A stretch of 64,000 nucleotides of DNA, from assembly GCA_964017235.1 (NCBI GenBank), contig OZ024936.1, forward strand, positions 55,107,028 through 55,171,027, written 5' to 3'. A program made the translations under genes and the position numbers. This document shows, one piece after another, positions 58,872-64,000 of the stretch. The notes under the pieces were generated by a model. It saw only the letters and a program-made list of their open reading frames with translations, did no database searches and had not been told where the DNA came from. Source of the stretch: Sabellastarte sp. h YS-2021 (taxonomy: Eukaryota; Annelida; Polychaeta; Sabellida; Sabellidae). The stretch's first letter is position 1. The number at the start of each line of letters is the position of its first letter.

Positions 58872-59241
58872 TAGGGGTGCGACCGAGCAGTCGACACTCG
58901 CCGAGCGAGGCGAATTTCACGAAAGTTCGACCCCAGTTCTTATAGTCGAGCGCTCGTATATAGATAACAAAACATAAATAACATACCTTACTTTCATTAA
59001 ATCGCATAATCCACCATTTGTAACATAATATTATTGATATTATGTGCTGACAATAGCTAATTCAAGCGATTCAAAGCTTTTATCTTTATATTTTTTTCGT
59101 TTCATTTTTTCGTACTGTTTCATCCATATTGGATGTCGTTTCCTGTTATGGTGGATACTAAATGTCGTGAGGGCTCGATGTCGAGTCGAGTTTTTATCTG
59201 CGAGTAATCAACCCGAATTATTTGTACTCGTCACACCCCTA
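58872..59241. mobile_element. hAT MITE, 370 bp
   Basis: Ends TAGGGGTGCGACCGAGCAGT / GTCACACCCCTA, 8-bp duplication GTTCAGAT at 58864-58871 and 59242-59249. Inserted 55 bp after the exon 8 donor. Confidence 0.9.
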
Positions 59242-59249
59242 GTTCAGAT

Positions 59250-60105
59250 GGTACAGCTGCCCCACCAACTTGAAGGATATGTTGCAACTAACATTTTGGT
59301 TATGCAAACTTAAAAACATTGGATAAGTTAAAAAATCAGGGACAGGCAGTATTGCCAAAAAACATGTTACCTGTTTGTTGACACGTCGAAGCTTCGTGTT
59401 CATTATTTTGACAGACTCTTCTTCTGTTACATGGTGTATTTGGTTATGCAAATGAAAACCTTTTAATCACTTAGCAACTTGCAAAGACTACTTTTGGGAG
59501 GTTATCTAATATGGAGATTATATTTAAATCTGCCTTTGCAAAAGTTAAGCCAATGACTTAGCCAAGACTTACACTTAGCTGCTATGTGAAATCCACTTAG
59601 TCTAAAACTACATACACAGACTAAAAGAAGTCTTACCTGTAAGTCCAAGTCTAGACTAAATCCTTTTGTGAAACTAGACCTTGGTAACTTAGTTGAAGTA
59701 CTTTTCTGCTTCAGTAACATTTTAACTTAATTCGAGGGTGTTATTTTGTTAAACACACTTTCAATTGGTGGTGTCATGGAAAAAGAAAGATTTAAAAAAG
59801 AAAATATCTGTTTTATATATATTGTAGTTGGCATTTCTTGTTATTTTGACAACTTGTAGATATATGTCAAAGGATCAATGACTAAATAAATGCAGTAGAA
59901 TAGAACCTCACATGTGATCACTATTTGATTCCAGCTGTAACTTTCTTTGACTCCTGCAAAAATATGCTATATTTTAATACCAGTCCCTCAAAACTTGTTT
60001 CATTTATAGTTGAATACGACTTATGGTTAGTTATATTGGTACAGGCTGAATGACTGTCATAAAAATATCTAAATTACTGATGTTAAAAGACATTTTATTT
60101 TTCAG
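59250..60105. other. End of intron 8, nothing recognised
   Basis: AT-rich intron without repeats I can name. Normal acceptor context for exon 9 (TTTTATTTTTCAG). Confidence 0.4.
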
Positions 60106-60191
60106 ACAAATGCTGTTCGTATGGTGGAGTCTAAGACAACTATCCCCCATTATTACCTGTCTGTGGATATTTGTATGGACCAAGTTCACAA
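60106..60191 (+). CDS. DLAT: DLAT exon 9: catalytic domain, TIPHYY segment
   Basis: Residues 398-425 plus two bases of codon 426. MVESKTTIPHYYLSVDICM matches the strongly conserved SKxTIPHYYL region of E2 catalytic domains. The ten residues before it (TNAVRMVESK) have the right length but differ from the usual RxxIAxRLxxSK pattern, which is odd for such a conserved stretch. Acceptor ...TTTTTCAG, donor GTAAGT at 60192. Confidence 0.9.
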
Positions 60192-61078
60192 GTAAGTGCT
60201 GGATAAAGTTAATAAATTGCTTGCGCAAAGTCAACAATAATTTAGTGGGGTAAGTTTACAAATTTTTTTTTTTTTTAATTTTTTCGGGCGGGGGGATGTA
60301 AGTAGCAAACCTGAAAAAAATTTTAAAAAAATGAAGTAGGACCTCTACTTCTTCCAGCAATAACTTAGCAATTGCCATCAAATTAACACAAAACAGAATA
60401 TTGAATACTAATCCACCATTGGTTGTCATTAGTGCTGTGAAATCGCTTCGAATATCGGGTTTGATGTTTGGTACCTGTACTAGCTACCGAACTCCGAAAT
60501 CAGGGCAGTAAACGAACGAACTTTCGAACTTCTTCAAACATTGTCATCAGCCACAATTGTGCATTTCCGGGAGTTTCACATACTATATAAAGTGAAAATG
60601 GTAAACAAAAGTGATATAAATTAATTGTTTTGAAAAATTTCTGTGTGGACATTCAGAGTTTTGTGCCAAGTTGGGCCACTGAAATGAAGAGTATAATTTT
60701 ATTATCGCCACTTCTGAAGCCCTGTTAAAGGGTCATTCATATTTTCAGTGTTAAAATACATTACTCATGGAGATGAACAATATCATGCTGATGCTATGGA
60801 TTTGTATAATATTGTCATCTTAATTTGTGACTTTTTTTTTGTGTATGTCTTTCGGAATGTTTTCCTATTACACTAGAAGCTCTATTAGCCGAATTTTCAA
60901 TTATCCAACCTCAGACCCACACTCACAACTTTATTTCTACCATTTATTTTATGCCTTCTATTATCCAATCATTCTATTATCCAGCCTAATTGGTACTCCA
61001 TCAAGAAGGGTCAGATAATAGAGGTTCTACTGTGAATGTATCTCGGAAAGAGTGACAGTATTTTCTTATTTTCATCAG
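60192..61078. other. Intron 9 with a hAT-like stub and a pogo-like MITE
   Basis: TAGTGCTGTGAAATCGC at about 60431 looks like a hAT left end but no matching right end was found. A pogo-like MITE lies at 60871-61032. Short T and A runs occur at about 60262-60330. Confidence 0.45.
60871..61032. mobile_element. Pogo/Tigger-like MITE, 162 bp
   Basis: Left CACTAGAAGCTCTATTA and right TAATAGAGGTTCTACTG form an inverted pair close to pogo/Tigger ends. TA precedes the left end. The right flank is TG, so the duplication is not intact. It lies 46 bp upstream of exon 10. Confidence 0.6.
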
Positions 61079-61219
61079 GTTAAGAGAAGAGCTGAACAAT
61101 TTGCTGATGAAGGAGGAAGTGGAACTCACAGATCTAGATTTTGTCATTAAAGCCTCCTCGTTGGCCTGTAAAAAAGTACCAGCTGCAAATTCATCCTGGC
61201 AGGGAGAATTCATTAGAGA
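61079..61219 (+). CDS. DLAT: DLAT exon 10: catalytic domain, ANSSW segment
   Basis: Residues 426-472. It includes ELTDLDFVIKASSLACKKVP and then AANSSW, matching the family pattern (V)NDFIIKAxALAxxxVPxxNSSW. These residues form part of the CoA and lipoamide binding core of the trimer. Acceptor ...TTTCATCAG, donor GTGAGT at 61220. A small pogo-like MITE lies just upstream at 60871-61032. Confidence 0.93.
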
Positions 61220-61539
61220 GTGAGTAATTAACTCAATTATACATAACATGAAAAGCTTCATTTCATGTTGTATCTCACTTGCAGAGGTATCATACACAGA
61301 CCTCCTGTTAAAAGGACAGTAACTTCCTTATTTCTGGTCCAATTTTGCAAGGTTTTACCCATGTTATTTATGGAAATCAATAATATAATAGTATTACGAG
61401 TCCCCCAGTGTGCTATTTTCAACTGGTTTGTCAACAGAGTTGGCTCATTTGTGAGTACCATGGCAACCTCTTGCAGCCATTCCAAATTTTCCTTATTTAC
61501 CAATTATATCACTTATTATGTTATGTGCTTATTTTTCAG

Positions 61540-61621
61540 ATTTCATTCTGTAGATCTGAACCTCATTGTGGACACAGAACATGGCTTCCTCACCCCCATT
61601 TTATTTAATGCTGAGAGAAAG
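61540..61621 (+). CDS. DLAT: DLAT exon 11: catalytic domain, GFLTPI segment
   Basis: Residues 473-500, FHSVDLNLIVDTEHGFLTPI through LFNAERK. This matches the conserved region with the Gly-Leu-x-Thr-Pro motif of E2 catalytic domains. Acceptor ...TTTTTCAG (AG at 61538-61539), donor GTGTGT at 61622. The intron before it is the shortest of the gene at 320 bp. Confidence 0.92.
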
Positions 61622-61998
61622 GTGTGTGAGATATGGCTGCTTTATCTATCATAGTAAGACCCAAAGTCTGTCCGTCCGTCTATACTGCTAGCCAGTCAAT
61701 TGCTTGCATTACCAACATAATACTGAATCACATCAGCCCAGGAAACCATTAGAAGTTGTCATTAGAAGGACACAGTATCAAATAGATCAGTATTATGTTG
61801 GTAACAAGGATTGGAATTTCCCATTTTAAAAGCTTTAGCGTTTATTAAAATCAAAGAGAGAAAATAAATTATATATACTTCAGAAAAAATATGTCCAATG
61901 TTGAAATGAGCTAACAACATTAGCATTCGTGGGATGAACAAGATTTTGTTGGGTTATGTTAATTCGAATGTGAAAAGGGAGAAGCCAGCAATAACTGC

Positions 61999-62227
61999 TA
62001 GAGTAAAAAATCTAAAATTCGCCAGGAATCAAAAATTCGCCACCTCTAAAACCTTAGTTAATTTTATGAAGAAATTGATGTTTTTGTCCAAAAATTTGTA
62101 TTTTTCAGTTCAAAAAGCCTTAATTTACTATACAGTCAACAAATCTCACCACAATTCATTTATTTTATTAGTATTTTCACATGTGGCGAATTTCAGATAT
62201 GTGGCGAATTTTAGATTTCTTACTCTA
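61999..62227. mobile_element. MULE-like MITE, TAGAGTAAGAAATC family, copy 3
   Basis: Nearly identical to 40011-40239, with left TAGAGTAAAAAATC and right TTAGATTTCTTACTCTA, including the paired TTCGCCA motifs. No target duplication evident (ATAACTGC versus CATATGAA). Confidence 0.8.
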
Positions 62228-62518
62228 CATATGAAAACATTCTAATTCTAATGGTATTTTATAGCGCTTAATCTCCATCTGAAGAGAGACTTTAGGCGCA
62301 CCAAACAGAAAAGCAAGAAAACTATAATCATTAACCTGAGACATAGCATGGATAAGTGCCATGGAGAGATACCGGGAAAAGCAGAGATTAGTTAGAAATG
62401 CTGGTGCAAAGAGATAAGTACATCAGTCCTTTCAGTGAATATACTTTGTTATAATGTCTAGAGATTATATAGAAGTGTGGAGAAGTGGTACTTCAGAGGT
62501 ATGTTTGTATAATTTTAG

Positions 62519-62599
62519 GGTCTTGCTACCATTAGCCAGGAGGTCAGTGAGTTAACGCAGAGAGCTGTTGAGGGGTCATTGAGTTCAGCAGAAATACAG
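62519..62599 (+). CDS. DLAT: DLAT exon 12: catalytic domain helix (last exon in window)
   Basis: Residues 501-527, GLATISQEVSELTQRAVEGS through the end SLSSAEIQ, matching the helix that precedes the GGTFTISNLG-type segment in E2. Acceptor ...ATAATTTTAG, donor GTAAAA at 62600. The remaining 3' exons are not in the window. A tandem-core element starts 151 bp downstream and runs off the end. Confidence 0.9.
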
Positions 62600-62750
62600 G
62601 TAAAAACTTTCATTGTGATAAGGCTGTGATGTCGTGGCAGATGATTTGAAATAAAATATATCTGTTAAAATAAGTAAAATTACATGAAAAACAACTACTG
62701 ACCAGACAGATCTGTCTGAATACTGAGGTTTTCCAGAGTGATTTAATGAT

Positions 62751-64000
62751 TATGTCCACCCCCCTGGGGGGTGGATATATTATTTTTGCTTTTTTCGCCG
62801 TCCGATGTCCGATGTCCGGCGTCCGATGTCCGGCGTCACGCATGGTTTCCGCTCATTTAAAGGAAAAGTATTAGAGCTATTGTCACCAAATTTGGTATGC
62901 AGGCTTATTGGGTCAGTAGCTTGCTTGGGATTGCTTTTGGCTGTTGTACCTCTTTTGCTTACTGAGTAATACTTAAGTACAGCTATTTTCAGTACCCATT
63001 GGTTTCCGTGCATTTAAGCCAAAATAATTAAAGATATTTTACTACAATTTTGAATACAAGATTGTTATGTCCATAGCTCGCTTGGTATTGCATTTGGGAC
63101 TGATAGCTTTGTCAGTACATGAGTAATAGCCATTTAGGTACTTCATTGTGTATTTTCAGTACTACTTTTGAGTAATTTGCTTCTATCTCCTTAACCGTGC
63201 GAGATAGAGCGATTTCGGCAAAATTTTCGACCCGCAGGGTATCTGAGGAGTGTACTCTTTGCAATTTTCAAAAAATTTTCCCCTCCCCAAAAATGGCGGC
63301 CATTTTGAATTTTCGAATTTTTGCCAAAAATGGCAAAACACAAATTTGCTTCTATCTCCTTAACCGTGCGAGATAGAGCGATTTCGTCGAAATTTTCGAC
63401 CCACAGGGTATCTAAGGAATGTAATATTTGCAATTTTCAAAAAAATTTCCCCTCCCCAAAAATGGCGGCCATTTTGAATTTTCGAATTTTTGCCAAAAAT
63501 GGCAAAACACAAATTTGCTTCTATCTCCTTAACCGTGCGAGATAGAGCGATTTCGGCAAAATTTTCGACCCACAGGGGATCTAAGGAATGCAATCTTTGC
63601 AATTTTCCAAAAATTTTCCCCTCCCCAAAAATGGCGGCCATTTTGAATTTTCGAATTTTTGCCAAAAATGGCAAAACACTAATTTGCTTCTATCTCCTTA
63701 ACCGTGCGAGATAGAGCGATTTCGGCAAAATTTTCGACCCACAGGGTATCTAAGCAATGCAATCTTTGCAATTTTCAAAATATTTTCCCCTCCCCAAAAA
63801 TGGCGGCCATTTTGAATTTTCGAATTTTTGCCAAAAATGGCAAAACACAAATTTGCTTCTATCTCCTTAACCGTGCGAGATAGAGCGATTTCGTCGAAAT
63901 TTTCGACCCACAGGGTATCTAAGGAATGTAATATTTGCAATTTTCAAAAAATTTTCCCCTCCCCAAAAATGGCGGCCATTTTGAATTTTCGAATTTTTGC
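62751..64000 (+). mobile_element. Tandem-core Helentron-like element, TATGTCCACCCC family, cut by window end
   Basis: Same 5' hairpin (TATGTCCACCCC ... GGGGTGGATATA) and leader as 20149-21956. From 63175 there are at least five core units of about 169 bp (CTATCTCCTTAACCGTGCGA at 63184, 63353, 63523 and so on), more alike than those in the intron 2 copy. All ORFs here are repeat translations. The 3' end is not in the window. Confidence 0.8.

Larger units (their letters stand above)
2473..62599 (+). other. DLAT: DLAT gene locus (12 exons, 3' end outside window)
   Basis: Gene for dihydrolipoyllysine-residue acetyltransferase, the E2 core of the mitochondrial pyruvate dehydrogenase complex. It passes acetyl groups from E1 to CoA through swinging lipoyl arms. 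Twelve exons join in phase (122, 146, 119, 130, 84, 119, 297, 174, 86, 141, 82, 81 nt) into 527 codons with no stop. Layout: presequence about 1-40, lipoyl domain 1 about 60-147, linker, lipoyl domain 2 about 173-258, Pro/Ala linker about 263-316, E1/E3-binding domain about 319-360, catalytic domain from about 385 onward. From memory the human protein is about 647 residues, so roughly the last 100 residues, including the conserved His/Asp active-site motif, should lie past 64000. Introns range from 320 bp (intron 10) to 22.1 kb (intron 2). All have GT-AG ends. Family assignment is very secure; exact ends rest on my manual splice reading. Confidence 0.95.

Noticed and set aside
60431-60700. hAT MITE beginning TAGTGCTGTGAAATCGC
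   Set aside because: No matching right end or 8-bp duplication found downstream. Mentioned only as a stub.

Overview
The window is a piece of an animal nuclear genome: low GC, long introns with GT-AG splice sites, and a dense load of eukaryotic transposons. The mix (DIRS tyrosine-recombinase retroelements, many hAT and MULE-like MITEs, Helitron/Helentron-like elements carrying tandem cores of the oyster 'pearl' kind) suggests a mollusc, most likely a bivalve. That species guess is an inference. The protein gene alone only says metazoan.

One host gene is visible. It is DLAT, the E2 dihydrolipoamide acetyltransferase of the mitochondrial pyruvate dehydrogenase complex, on the + strand. I place twelve exons from 2473 to 62599 whose splice phases all join. 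They encode 527 residues: presequence, lipoyl domain 1, linker, lipoyl domain 2, Pro/Ala linker, subunit-binding domain and the first part of the catalytic domain. The last exons, with the usual His/Asp active site, lie beyond 64000. Under 3% of the window is exon.

The introns are nested mobile elements. Intron 1 (2595-15979) holds a fold-back-like repeat, a MULE with a transposase remnant, several MULE-like MITEs, a 555-bp tandem duplication, a SINE-like tRNA-derived head, a broken DIRS RT/RNase H fragment and a 3.84-kb DIRS element sitting inside a hAT MITE. Intron 2 (16126-38229) holds a tandem-core element and a 155-bp satellite array. That array is split by a hAT MITE, and the MITE is in turn split by a 10.2-kb composite element containing more satellite, a DIRS deletion derivative and two further hAT MITEs. 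A TIR element ends 17 nt before the exon 3 acceptor (AG). Intron 4 has a Helitron-like element inside a MITE with a hAT MITE inside it, and a second copy with another element nested in it. Introns 5, 8 and 12 carry more hAT MITEs and a truncated tandem-core element.

The least explained signal is the coding region of the 3.84-kb DIRS element (11940-14900). It is almost tiled with short perfect hairpins (stems 5-9 bp, loops often 3-5 nt) lying over recognisable RT, RNase H and tyrosine-recombinase sequence. The other DIRS fragment at 9335-10325 and the DLAT exons do not look like this by eye. A second strong signal is that several unrelated repeat families here share one layout: terminal or subterminal inverted motifs, tandem core, 3' hairpin, T-rich insertion site without target duplication. 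All counts were made by eye; no searches were run.
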